A stretch of DNA of 64,000 bases from Desulfobaculum sp044987625 (lineage in GTDB: Bacteria > Desulfobacterota > Desulfovibrionia > Desulfovibrionales > Desulfovibrionaceae): assembly GCF_044987625.1 (NCBI RefSeq), contig NZ_JBJDSB010000001.1:620001-684000 (forward strand), in the 5' to 3' direction. The stretch's first letter is position 1, and each line of letters opens with the position of its first letter. Below the pieces are notes generated by a model. It saw only the letters and a list, made by a program, of their open reading frames with translations. It was not told the origin of the DNA and ran no database searches. Below are positions 1 to 7,806 of this stretch, in pieces. Both the position numbers and the translations under genes were made by a program.

Positions 1-527
1 CCGCGCAGTTCCTCGCGCAGTTTGTAGTCCAGGTTGGCCAGCGGCTCGTCCAAAAAGGTAAAGGTCGCCTCCTTGATAAGTGCGCGGGCGATGGCCGTGC
101 GCTGGCGCTGGCCGCCGCTGACTTCCTCCGGATAGTGGCTGAGCACGGCGGTCAGGCCAAGAAGCTCGGCGTACTGGCGGACCTTGCGGTCCAGCTCGTC
201 CTTGCCGGGTTTCGGCCCCCGCCCCGCCAGCAGGGGCGAGGCGATGTTGTCGTACACCGTCATGGACGGGTAGTTGATGAACTGCTGGTAGACCATAGCC
301 ACCGGCAGCTTTTGCACGGGTTCGCGCGTCACGTCCTTGCCGTTGAAATACACACGGCCCCGCGTGGGTTTGTCGATGCCGGCCATGATGCGCAATAGCG
401 TCGTCTTGCCAGCCCCCAACCCACCGAGCAACGTGAGGAACGAACCATCCTCGATATCGACAGACACGTCCTTCAGGACATCGACACCGTCGTAAGTCAT
501 GGTGACGTTCTCGACTCGTATGCCCAA
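1..527 (-). CDS. glpS: Glycerol-type ABC transporter ATP-binding protein (partial, C-terminus beyond window)
   Basis: ATPase subunit of an ABC importer, probably for glycerol, acting at the inner face of the cytoplasmic membrane. The visible 175 residues hold a slightly non-canonical Walker A (GGLGAGKTT, residues 35-43), the Q-loop region (YQQFINYPSMTVYDNIASPL), the signature VSGGQRQR and a Walker B ending FLDEP. The stretch after the Q-loop is what I associate with GlpS/GlpT-type glycerol importers of alphaproteobacteria, and the gene directly follows glpA-glpB. The start is taken at a TTG nine bases after AAGGAG; an in-frame ATG at 560 lacks a ribosome-binding site. It could serve another sugar alcohol or sn-glycerol-3-phosphate. 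The permeases would lie left of the window. Confidence 0.75.
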   Translation of the reverse strand, partial: MGIRVENVTMTYDGVDVLKDVSVDIEDGSFLTLLGGLGAGKTTLLRIMAGIDKPTRGRVYFNGKDVTREPVQKLPVAMVYQQFINYPSMTVYDNIASPLLAGRGPKPGKDELDRKVRQYAELLGLTAVLSHYPEEVSGGQRQRTAIARALIKEATFTFLDEPLANLDYKLREELR

Positions 528-582
528 AGCGACACTCTCCTTGCTTACCGGCGTGCGCATCGTGCGGCCGCGCCGCACCGGC

Positions 583-1860
583 TTATCCAACCTGTTCTGC
601 GAAACTGGCCACCGCCCTGTCGGCAGTTGCCACGGCCAACCCAGCACCACTTCGCGTCCGGACCCAATCCTGATGCGCAAGGATGGACCCGGCAGCATAC
701 ATCCGCGGGTGATAAGGACGGCCATCCGCGCCAATGACGCACATGTTCCCGTCCACCTCCACGCCCACGGCGTTGATGTCATGGCCACCGGGATCAAAAT
801 ATTCCAAACGGTGCCAGTCCGACCGCGTGGGCGGCTGCGTGACGGGCACGCCCAGCACCGTTTCCTCCACACCGGTGCGCAGCGCCCGCAGACCGCCGCC
901 AAGAAAGCGCCCCGTCGCCAGCACCGCGCCCGTGGCCGTCACCCGCACCTCCGGCGTGCGCGCACCGGCCATAATCTCCAGCCCATCCGGCACCTGCGTT
1001 ACGGACAGCGCGTCCTTGCGCGCCAGCAGCCGCACGCCCAGCCGGGGCATGGACTCCTCAAAGGCCTCGCGCAGGCGGATACCCGCTAAGGACGGCGGCA
1101 TGGACGGAATCTCAAACACCGTCACGCCAAGGAGCGCCTCCAAAGCCGCCAGCACCTCGCCCGGAGCGTGGATACCCAAAATGGCAGGCAGCCCCAGCGC
1201 CTGCACGCCCTCGCAGTGGGGGCGCAGCACCTCGGCAAAAGCTTCACGGTTTGCGGGAACTTCCAACGCGCGGGCCACATGCTCGGCAAAGACTTCGTCG
1301 TAGCCCTCCAGCCCCGGAAAAGGCACCTGCGCCGCGCGGATACCGCGCTGCGGACCGCAGCAATTGGCGGCCACCTGCTTGGCGGAAAAGCCCTTCAGCC
1401 CCTCAATGCCAACAATGACGCAGGCCGCGTCCGAGGCGAGGATGTCCGGCCCCTTGGCCATGGTGGCGGGCATGGCCCACGTGGGCTTGAAGGTTCCGGC
1501 CGGGGACAGGGCGGACAGATTGCGGTCACCGCCGTGGACGTAGTCCAGCCCGGCATCGCCAAGAAATGCCACGAACTGCTCCATGGCCGCGCGGACGTCC
1601 GATGACGCCATGCGCGCGTAGGGGTGCTTGGGATTGGCCGCAGCCATGCCCCGCAGCCCCTGCCACGGGTCGCCAAAGACCTCCTGCGTTCCGGGCAGCA
1701 GCCCAAAAACATCCAGATAGCCGCTGGTGAACACAATGCCGCCGGTACTGCCAAGGAGCACGGCGTCCAAACCACGGCGCGAGGCGCTCACCGCCGCCGC
1801 CACGCCGGCAAGACCACACCCGATTATCGCAAGGTCCGCGCGCACATGCTCAGTGTTCAT
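583..1860 (-). CDS. glpB: Anaerobic glycerol-3-phosphate dehydrogenase subunit B
   Basis: Flavoprotein subunit of the GlpABC complex that oxidises sn-glycerol-3-phosphate to dihydroxyacetone phosphate and passes electrons toward the quinone pool. The 425-residue length is usual for GlpB. An N-terminal Rossmann fold has GCGLAG at residues 14-19, and a C-terminal flavin-binding stretch carries YAAGSILAH followed by GAGLAVATA. The start is the ATG preceded at eight bases by GGAGG; it lies inside the end of glpA, so the two genes overlap by 11 bases and are translationally coupled. The ABC ATPase follows about 55 bases downstream, which makes uptake and oxidation one transcription unit. Confidence 0.9.
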   Translation of the reverse strand: MNTEHVRADLAIIGCGLAGVAAAVSASRRGLDAVLLGSTGGIVFTSGYLDVFGLLPGTQEVFGDPWQGLRGMAAANPKHPYARMASSDVRAAMEQFVAFLGDAGLDYVHGGDRNLSALSPAGTFKPTWAMPATMAKGPDILASDAACVIVGIEGLKGFSAKQVAANCCGPQRGIRAAQVPFPGLEGYDEVFAEHVARALEVPANREAFAEVLRPHCEGVQALGLPAILGIHAPGEVLAALEALLGVTVFEIPSMPPSLAGIRLREAFEESMPRLGVRLLARKDALSVTQVPDGLEIMAGARTPEVRVTATGAVLATGRFLGGGLRALRTGVEETVLGVPVTQPPTRSDWHRLEYFDPGGHDINAVGVEVDGNMCVIGADGRPYHPRMYAAGSILAHQDWVRTRSGAGLAVATADRAVASFAEQVG

Positions 1861-3451
1861 GCTCGTCACCTCCCCCGCTGTCGTCAGTGCCGTCAGGCTC
1901 CCCGGTCTGCACCCTATCCAGCCCCATCAGGCCACAGTGCAGGGCTTCGGCCAGCTCCGCCTGCGCAAGCTGCACGCCCCACAGCACAGGCCGCTGGCCC
2001 TTAAAACGCTCCGAGAAAAATTCGCGCATGCGCACCAGCCCTTCGGGGGAATCAAACTCCCCGGCGTCGTACAGGTGCGCCCCCACGCGGATACCGCAAA
2101 ACGCGCCCTGACACGCCCCCTTGCCCACGCGGCTGCGCAGGCCAATGGCCCGCAGCGCCGGGCGCGAGGCATATTCCCGGCAGCCGGACATAATGTCGTC
2201 CACAGTGCTGCGGGGCACCATTTCGCACTCGCACAGCAGGGCGTCGTCCGGGCTGTGGCGGCGCGCCCATTCGCGCGGGGTCAGGCCCGGTTCGGTCCAG
2301 CGGCACCGGTCCGCCGGGGGGAGCGGTTCCTCATGGGTGCTGCACGGGGCGTCCACCCCAAGGCGCTGGCACACGAGGTCGGCGGTCTTCTCCGCCATCA
2401 GGCGATAGGTGGTCAGCTTGCCGCCGGTCACGGTGAAAAAGTTCTCCACCCCGTCCTCGGCATGGTCGAAGAGTTCAAACCCACGGCTCACGGCGCGGTC
2501 ATCACCGCTGCCGCCGAGGTCGATGAGGGGGCGCACTCCGGCGTAGGCCCGCACATAGCGCGCCGTGGCAAGGCGCGGCACCATGGGCGCGCCTTCGATG
2601 ATATTTTCGTCAACTTCGGGGATGGTGGGACGGATGGTGTCGAGGTTATGGACGCGCTCCGACGTGGTCCCAAGGACGGATACCGTGCCGCCCGGTACCA
2701 CGATGTCGCCGTTGCCGGGAGGACGCAGGCGGTTGATGACGTGGTCGGTCATGCGCTCATGCGTGACGAGAAGCGTGCCCTTGGAGTAGCGCATGGGGAT
2801 GGTGATGTCCGCCTTGGCCGCCACCCACGCGGCCCACGCGCCGGACGCGCTGACCACGTATTCCGGCTCCACAACGGTTTCCCGCCCGGACCGCGTATGG
2901 CGCAGGTGCACCCCCACAATGCGCCCGCCGTCCACCTCGAACTTCTCCACAACGGTGCGGCGCATATAGCCCGCGCCCATGTCGCGGGCGTGGTACAAAT
3001 TCTCAAGGGACAGGCGGAAGGGATCAATGGAGGCATCGCGCACGGCGTAGGCGGCGATGGTCTTGGGCGAGAGTTCCGGCTCGCGCTCTAAGGCGTCCTC
3101 TACCGCCATGGGCGTGCAGGGCACGCCGCTGGCCTCGCACAGCCCGGGGAACCGGGCGACATAGTCTTCATCATCACCCGCCACGGCAACAAAAAGCCCC
3201 CCTGTGTCCTCGACACATTGGGGGGCGATACGTTTGATGATTTCGGCTTCTTCCCGGCACTCTGCGGCAGAATGCGGGTCGCTGTGCACGTAGCGCGCAC
3301 CACTGTGCAACAGGCCATGGTTGCCGCCCGAGGCGCCGGCGTTCACATCGCGTTTTTCCACAACGATGCTCCGAACACCACGCAGGGCCAAATCCCTTGC
3401 GAGGCCGGTGCCCGTCGCTCCTCCGCCTATAATCAGCACCTGTGTCTGCAT
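1850..3451 (-). CDS. glpA: Anaerobic glycerol-3-phosphate dehydrogenase subunit A
   Basis: Catalytic FAD subunit of glycerol-3-phosphate dehydrogenase, 533 residues. The N-terminal dinucleotide fold shows GGGATGTG at residues 9-16. The C-terminus carries a BFD-type [2Fe-2S] domain with a C-E-C pair (LLCECEM) and a second pair (GACQGAFCG), which separates GlpA from the aerobic GlpD. The ATG at 3451 was chosen because the FAD fold begins at once; the longer reading upstream has no ribosome site. The gene is divergent from the DeoR-type regulator across 219 bases that contain inverted repeats, so control by that regulator is likely but not shown. Confidence 0.92.
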   Translation of the reverse strand: MQTQVLIIGGGATGTGLARDLALRGVRSIVVEKRDVNAGASGGNHGLLHSGARYVHSDPHSAAECREEAEIIKRIAPQCVEDTGGLFVAVAGDDEDYVARFPGLCEASGVPCTPMAVEDALEREPELSPKTIAAYAVRDASIDPFRLSLENLYHARDMGAGYMRRTVVEKFEVDGGRIVGVHLRHTRSGRETVVEPEYVVSASGAWAAWVAAKADITIPMRYSKGTLLVTHERMTDHVINRLRPPGNGDIVVPGGTVSVLGTTSERVHNLDTIRPTIPEVDENIIEGAPMVPRLATARYVRAYAGVRPLIDLGGSGDDRAVSRGFELFDHAEDGVENFFTVTGGKLTTYRLMAEKTADLVCQRLGVDAPCSTHEEPLPPADRCRWTEPGLTPREWARRHSPDDALLCECEMVPRSTVDDIMSGCREYASRPALRAIGLRSRVGKGACQGAFCGIRVGAHLYDAGEFDSPEGLVRMREFFSERFKGQRPVLWGVQLAQAELAEALHCGLMGLDRVQTGEPDGTDDSGGGDEHEH

Positions 3452-3575
3452 GCGCGCCCCGTTGGCTATTTGCCGACATCTTTCAAAAGTACAAGAAATT
3501 GCCAAGCAAATGTACCCCATACGCACAATTTGTCAACACAGCACAGCAGAAAGAACACCACACTCACCAAAGCGG

Positions 3576-3600
3576 TGTCACATTTTGATCAGCAGTGACA
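3576..3600. promoter_or_regulatory. Inverted repeat TGTCAC-N13-GTGACA in the glpA-glpR intergenic region
   Basis: Two perfect 6-base arms separated by 13 bases lie between the divergent glpA and DeoR-type regulator genes. The position suits an operator for the adjacent regulator. This is inference: no other copy was found in the window and the binding protein is not proved. Confidence 0.4.
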
Positions 3601-3611
3601 AAGAACCGCCA

Positions 3612-3678
3612 TATGTGGCATACTGCGTACCGAATACATACTGACCAACCACCAAGCCATAGCGGTACATATGCCACA
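3612..3678. promoter_or_regulatory. Inverted pair of TATGCCACA boxes, one covering the regulator start codon
   Basis: TATGTGGCATA at 3612-3622 and TATGCCACA at 3670-3678 are opposite-facing copies of one 9-base word about 47 bases apart. The second includes the ATG of the DeoR-type gene. This layout would suit autoregulation by looping or by blocking translation start, but it could be chance. Confidence 0.3.
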
Positions 3679-4549
3679 CACCACAGAGGCAACACACAAC
3701 AACGCTACTGCCACGGGCAATTTTGCCGATGCGGCCACCCTTGCGCTGTCCGCCAGACAAAAAGGCATCCTCCGGGGCATCCTCAGCCGTGGCTTTATGC
3801 CGCTGGACGCACTGGCCGAGCATTTTTCCTGCTCCACACAGACCATCCGGCGCGACGTCCGCGCCCTTGCCGCGCAGGGGCTTATCCGCCGCTACCACGG
3901 CGGCGCGGGACCGGCCTCCGGCTCGCACAATGCCGCCTATGGCGTCCGGCGCGAGCTGTGCGCCCCGCAAAAGCGGCGCATTGCGCGCCTTGTGGCCAGC
4001 CGCATCCCGGACCATGCCTCGGTGGTGCTGGATATCGGCACTACGTCGGAATTCATCGCCGAGGCGCTGGCCGGGCACACCGGGCTGCGCATTATCACCA
4101 ACAACCTCAACGTTGCCGCCCTGATGCGCGGCGCGCGCGACGTGGACATTCTGGTCGCTGGCGGACGCCTGCGCCAGCGCGACAACGGCATCATCGGCGA
4201 AAGCGCCGTGGAATTCTTCAAACAGTTTCGCCCGGACTATGGCGTTGTCACCCTCAGCGGCATCGACACCGACGGCACCCTGCTGGACTTTGACGAGCGC
4301 GAAATCCGCATTACGCGGTGCATTATGCGCACCTGCCGCCGCGCATTTCTGGCGGCGGACAAGAGCAAGTTCGGACGCGGCGCGATGATGCGCCTTGGTC
4401 ATATCTCCGACGTGGACGCGCTGTTCACCGACGGCGCGCCCCCCGGACGCTTCCGGGAAATCCTCTCACAGGCCGGAGTCTGCCTGCACGTTGCCGCCGC
4501 TGGCGACGAGGACGCCCCCGGCCCCGACAAGCGAGGGCACAATGACTGA
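3671..4549 (+). CDS. glpR: DeoR/GlpR-family transcriptional regulator
   Basis: A 292-residue DeoR-family repressor. The winged HTH spans about residues 27-85 (LSARQKGILRGIL, then STQTIRRDVRAL and GLIRRYHGGA). The sugar-phosphate-sensing domain follows with DIGTTSEFIAEAL and a GGRLRQRDNGIIGESA stretch typical of the family. It is divergent from glpA-glpB and overlaps the start of the iron-sulfur protein by 8 bases, so it probably responds to glycerol-3-phosphate and controls both sides. No Shine-Dalgarno is evident before the ATG; the first 25 residues before the HTH are low in complexity, so the true start is less sure than the gene. Confidence 0.85.
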   Translation: MPHTTEATHNNATATGNFADAATLALSARQKGILRGILSRGFMPLDALAEHFSCSTQTIRRDVRALAAQGLIRRYHGGAGPASGSHNAAYGVRRELCAPQKRRIARLVASRIPDHASVVLDIGTTSEFIAEALAGHTGLRIITNNLNVAALMRGARDVDILVAGGRLRQRDNGIIGESAVEFFKQFRPDYGVVTLSGIDTDGTLLDFDEREIRITRCIMRTCRRAFLAADKSKFGRGAMMRLGHISDVDALFTDGAPPGRFREILSQAGVCLHVAAAGDEDAPGPDKRGHND

Positions 4550-5834
4550 TACCGCCACGAGGGCGCGGGACATCCCCGCCTTTCGCGACCTCTCGCGCCA
4601 GCTGTTTCCCACCGGAGGCAGCTTTGACACCTGCCTGACCTGCGGCATGTGCTCATCGGCCTGCCCGGCCACAGGGCTGGCAGGACTGGACCCGCGCAAA
4701 TTCGTGCGCATGGCCACGCTAGGCATGGACGATGAACTGGCGCGCACGCCGTGGGTGTGGATGTGCACCATGTGCCGCCGCTGCGTGCACGTGTGTCCCA
4801 TGCAAATCGACATCCCCGCCTTGGTCTACGCCGCCCGCGCCGCGTGGCCGCGTGAGGAGCGCCCACGCGGGATTATCGGCTCCTGCGATCAAGCCCTGCG
4901 CACTCCCGGCGCCAGCGCCATGGGCGCCAGCTCCGAGGACTTCGCCTTCGTGGTAGAGGACGTTCTGGAAGAGGTGCGCGACACGCAGGACGGCCAAGCC
5001 GCGCTGGACGCGCCCATCGACAAGCACGGCGCCATGTTCTTTCTGAACCAAAACTCCCGCGAGCCGGTCACCGAGCCTGACGAAATGGTGCCGCTGTGGA
5101 AAATTCTGAACGTGGTGGGGGCGGACTGGACCTACGGCTCCGTTGGCTGGGCCGCAGAAAACTACTGCATGTTTGCAGCGGACGACGCCAGTTGGGAGCG
5201 CATCGTCCGAAAAAAGGTGGAGGCGGTTGAAGCGCTGGGCTGTTCAGTCTGGCTCAACACTGAATGAGGCCACGAATTTTACGCAGTCCGGGCCGGACTG
5301 GAAAAATTCGGCATTACGCCATCGTTTCGACTGGAGAGCATCATTCCGTGGTACGCGCGCTGGATTCGCGAGGGCAAGCTGCCCGTCAACGCAGACTGGA
5401 ACCGCGACCTCGGCCTGACCTTCACCATACAGGACCCGTGCCAGTTGGTGCGCAAGACCCTTGGCGACCCTGTGGCCGAGGACCTGCGCTTTGTCACCAA
5501 GGCCGTGGTTGGCGAAGAAAACTTCATTGAAATGCACCCCAACCGCTCCAGCAACTACTGTTGCGGCGGCGGTGGCGGCGCGCTGCAATCGGGCTACGCC
5601 GCGGAGCGCCGCGCCTACGGCAAGTTCAAGGCGCAGCAGATTCTGGCCACGGGGGCGGACTATGTCATCACCCCCTGCCACAACTGCCACTCGCAAATCC
5701 ACGATTTGCGCTCCGTGTACAATGGTGCGTGGCACACCGTGCACCTGTGGACGCTTCTTTGCCTGTCCCTTGGCATCCTTGGCGAAGCCGAGCGCACGTA
5801 CCTAGGGCAGGAACTGCAATCGCAGTGTCTGTAG
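4542..5834 (+). CDS. glpC: GlpC/HdrD-like two-CCG iron-sulfur protein, predicted selenoprotein (UGA at 5265-5267 read as Sec242)
   Basis: Predicted 430-residue electron-transfer protein, probably the membrane-side partner of GlpAB. Two [4Fe-4S] motifs lie at Cys31/34/37/41 and Cys75/78/81/85. The C-terminal half has CCG-type cysteines (DPCQ, NYCCGG, CHNC). After VWLNTE the frame meets TGA and then continues in the same frame without break (GHEFYAVRAGLEKFG) to the TAG at 5832-5834. In this family I expect a cysteine at that place (TEC-GH), so the stop falls exactly on a metal-ligand residue. A strong hairpin follows the UGA. The ATG has GAGG upstream and overlaps glpR by 8 bases. If the UGA were a true stop, the protein would lose its second CCG domain. 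GlpC-like selenoproteins are known from other bacteria. The other reading is a nonsense-mutated pseudogene. Confidence 0.82.
5273..5310 (+). promoter_or_regulatory. Candidate bacterial SECIS element directly after the UGA codon
   Basis: The coding sequence just after the UGA folds into a two-part stem. CGAATTTT (5273-5280) pairs with AAAATTCG (5303-5310), and after a small internal loop CAGTCC (5284-5289) pairs with GGACTG (5295-5300) around a five-base GGGCC loop. The loop begins with G, and 22 bases separate the UGA from it. Both agree with the published bSECIS rules (upper stem 4-16 bp, a G in the first two loop bases, 16-37 bases from UGA). SelB would bind it to insert selenocysteine. Confidence 0.75.
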
Positions 5835-5871
5835 CGCGCAAGGCGAAACACCGCAAAAAACCTGTAAATTT

Positions 5872-5914
5872 CGAAACGGGATGCATTGTTCTTTTGACAA
5901 TGCATCCCGTTTCG
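5872..5914. repeat. Perfect 18-bp inverted repeat with 7-base loop
   Basis: The arms at 5872-5889 and 5897-5914 are exact reverse complements, with loop TCTTTTG. It lies about 40 bases after the iron-sulfur gene and ends 16 bases before the next ATG. No U-run follows on either strand, so it is not a standard intrinsic terminator. It might be an mRNA 3'-end stabiliser, a factor-assisted terminator or a protein-binding palindrome. Confidence 0.75.
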
Positions 5915-5930
5915 CCATACAACTTGACAC

Positions 5931-6644
5931 ATGGACATTCCCACAGCGGAAGCAATCATCCCCGTCGCCATTCACGAACAGGATGATTACCTGTGCGACG
6001 TGAAGCAGGTTGTCCTCCACGACGTGATGAAGGCCGCGCGGAATGCGTACAACGACGCCATCAGGGCGCATTGTCGGCACTGCTACAAGCCGTTCACCCC
6101 TACGGTACTGCGGGACCTCACGACCCATGAGGAACGCTGTCACGCATGGGCATGGCATCTTGTGTCCGGTGTGGACTCGCCCCTGCCCGAAAGCCTGCTC
6201 ACGCTCATTGCCAAGCGCTTTGCCGCAGCGCTGGCCGCCTCGCCCCCCATTCCCTCAACAGGCTTTCCCCGTCCGCCCCGGTTCGACTTTCTGCGCTTTT
6301 TCCCCTTCCCCCAAGGCCATATAGAAATCCGCAAACTCCCCGGTCCTCCCCGGCGCTATATCCTCACCAGTCCCATTCTGCGTAGTTCGTGGTGCACCTT
6401 GGACATGGCCAGCACCGCCGTTGGCGACCGCGCCTTTTCCCTGCCGCCGGAGGACCTCCCCCTCACTCTCGCCCTTGGCTGGAACGCCCCGCCAGACGCC
6501 CCGCACTGCCGCATTCTCGCCGAACTTGCCGAAGACCGCCGCCTCATCCACAGCGCCCAAATGGAAGCCCAAGCCGACGGCCTGCGTCTGCGCCTGCGCT
6601 ACCGCCGCGCCCTGCACGTCACCGGAGCCGAAGCCCCGGTGTAA
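5931..6644 (+). CDS. Hypothetical protein, possible CxxC zinc-binding segment
   Basis: Not recognised. An open frame of 237 residues starts right after an in-frame TGA, so the ATG at 5931 is the first possible start; no ribosome site is seen. Residues about 48-75 contain CRHC and then HEERCH...H, which could bind a metal. The middle is proline-rich, and no membrane segment or signal peptide is evident. GC bias at third positions looks gene-like, and no better frame exists on the other strand. The 18-bp hairpin lies immediately upstream. Confidence 0.45.
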   Translation: MDIPTAEAIIPVAIHEQDDYLCDVKQVVLHDVMKAARNAYNDAIRAHCRHCYKPFTPTVLRDLTTHEERCHAWAWHLVSGVDSPLPESLLTLIAKRFAAALAASPPIPSTGFPRPPRFDFLRFFPFPQGHIEIRKLPGPPRRYILTSPILRSSWCTLDMASTAVGDRAFSLPPEDLPLTLALGWNAPPDAPHCRILAELAEDRRLIHSAQMEAQADGLRLRLRYRRALHVTGAEAPV

Positions 6645-7156
6645 GCCGCCCCGCGCACACGCCCCCAGTCGCCATCCGCCAACAAACCTACACCCCATTT
6701 CAGTTTCCTTTTCCACACTACGCCATGCGCCCCAGCCGGAGTGTTCCCCGCCCACTGCGCCCTTACTCCGCGCCGCCGCGCACCACCAGCACAACGCTCC
6801 CAGCCTGCCTCCTTCGTCCACCGCCCCGCACGGCGCACTGCCCCTGTTGCCACCGTCACATCAATCGCACTTTTCCCACCGCCCCACGCATCACTCTGCG
6901 TTCCCTGTCCCCCTGCCATTCCTTCGCACGTCTCTACATCTTTCTCCTTATGCGAATCATGCAAAATGCTGTGACATCTCAAACTGTTTCATTCGCCCTT
7001 CTGCGCATTTTCCTGCGGCGACGCCCGGACATCCGCACATTGTGGTTGACGCGGAGGGCATCAAGGCAGTAGTGAGCGCGCCTTGACACACATTGGCCCC
7101 GCCGCACCCGCAACACTGCGCCGGGGCCGCGCTACTTCCTTTTTTTCGCATGAGGT
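6645..7156. other. Intergenic stretch without a supported gene
   Basis: A C-rich, low-complexity stretch between the hypothetical gene and marC. The open frames here give Pro/Arg/His-rich products with no start signals. A TTGACA at 7083-7088 could be a -35 box for marC, but no convincing -10 follows. Confidence 0.5.
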
Positions 7157-7162
7157 ATGGGA

Positions 7163-7765
7163 ATGAGTCTCTTCATCAACATCTTCACGAAGTTTTTCTT
7201 CGTGCTGGCCCCCTTTTTTGTGCTGTCCATGTTCCTTGCCCTCACCAAGGGCATGACCAAGCAGGAACAGCACGGCATCGCCATCCGCACCACCATCTCC
7301 ACCATTGTGCTGTGCGGCATCATCTTCTTCTTTGGCAACCCGCTGTTCCGGATTCTGGGCATTACGCTGGATAGCTTCCGCATTGGCGCTGGCGCGCTGC
7401 TGTTTTTGTCCGCCGTCGCACTGGTGCAGGGCAATAAGGACAAAAAGAAGGACGACAAGGTTGACCCCGGCGAAGGCGACATCAGCGTTGTGCCCCTTGC
7501 CATCCCCATCGCCGTCGGCCCCGCCACGGTGGGTGTTATGATGGTTATGGGCGCTGGGCTTGGCTCCTCGCTGGAAAAGGCCATCGGCTTTGCGGCCATG
7601 TCCGCCGCGGTGGTGTGCCTGGGCGTCATTCTCTTTATGGCCTCGCGCATCAAACGCGCCCTTGGCAATGTGGGAATTGAAATCCTCACCAAGCTCTCGG
7701 GCCTTGTGCTGGCGGCCCTCGCCGCGCAAATCGTCTTCACAGGCATTAAGAATTTCATGCAGTAA
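7163..7765 (+). CDS. MarC-family (UPF0056) integral membrane protein
   Basis: A 200-residue inner-membrane protein with about six hydrophobic segments, in the usual arrangement of the MarC/YchE family: three helices, a charged cytoplasmic loop (GNKDKKKDDKVDPGEGD), then three more. The motif PLAIPIAVGPATVG matches the conserved PL-P-GP-T core. The start at 7163 is preferred over the ATG six bases earlier because GAGG then lies at normal spacing. The transport substrate of this family is not settled, and the historic link with multiple antibiotic resistance was not upheld. It is followed closely by a terminator and faces the phage-like cluster tail to tail. Confidence 0.88.
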   Translation: MSLFINIFTKFFFVLAPFFVLSMFLALTKGMTKQEQHGIAIRTTISTIVLCGIIFFFGNPLFRILGITLDSFRIGAGALLFLSAVALVQGNKDKKKDDKVDPGEGDISVVPLAIPIAVGPATVGVMMVMGAGLGSSLEKAIGFAAMSAAVVCLGVILFMASRIKRALGNVGIEILTKLSGLVLAALAAQIVFTGIKNFMQ

Positions 7766-7770
7766 CGCAA

Positions 7771-7804
7771 AAGCGCCCCAGCCTTTCGGCCGGGGCGCTT
7801 TTTT
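7771..7804 (+). terminator. Intrinsic terminator after marC
   Basis: AAGCGCCCC and GGGGCGCTT pair as a 9-bp stem with an inner GCC/GGC and a TTTC loop, followed by TTTTTT. It also sits 3 bases from the end of the converging phage-like operon. Confidence 0.9.
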
Positions 7805-7806
7805 CA

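Noticed and set aside
5265..5267. Treating the TGA as the true end of the iron-sulfur protein, with a separate second gene after it
   Set aside because: No start codon with a ribosome site follows in that frame, the conserved CCG domain spans the TGA, and a bSECIS-like hairpin lies just after it.
5924..5929. TTGACA just before the ATG at 5931 as a -35 promoter box
   Set aside because: It lies one base from the start codon, so it cannot drive that gene from the chosen start; no fitting -10 is seen downstream.
6389..7086. Overlapping 220-codon frames between the hypothetical gene and marC
   Set aside because: Pro/Ser/Arg/His-rich products, no start signals, frames overlap each other and the upstream gene.
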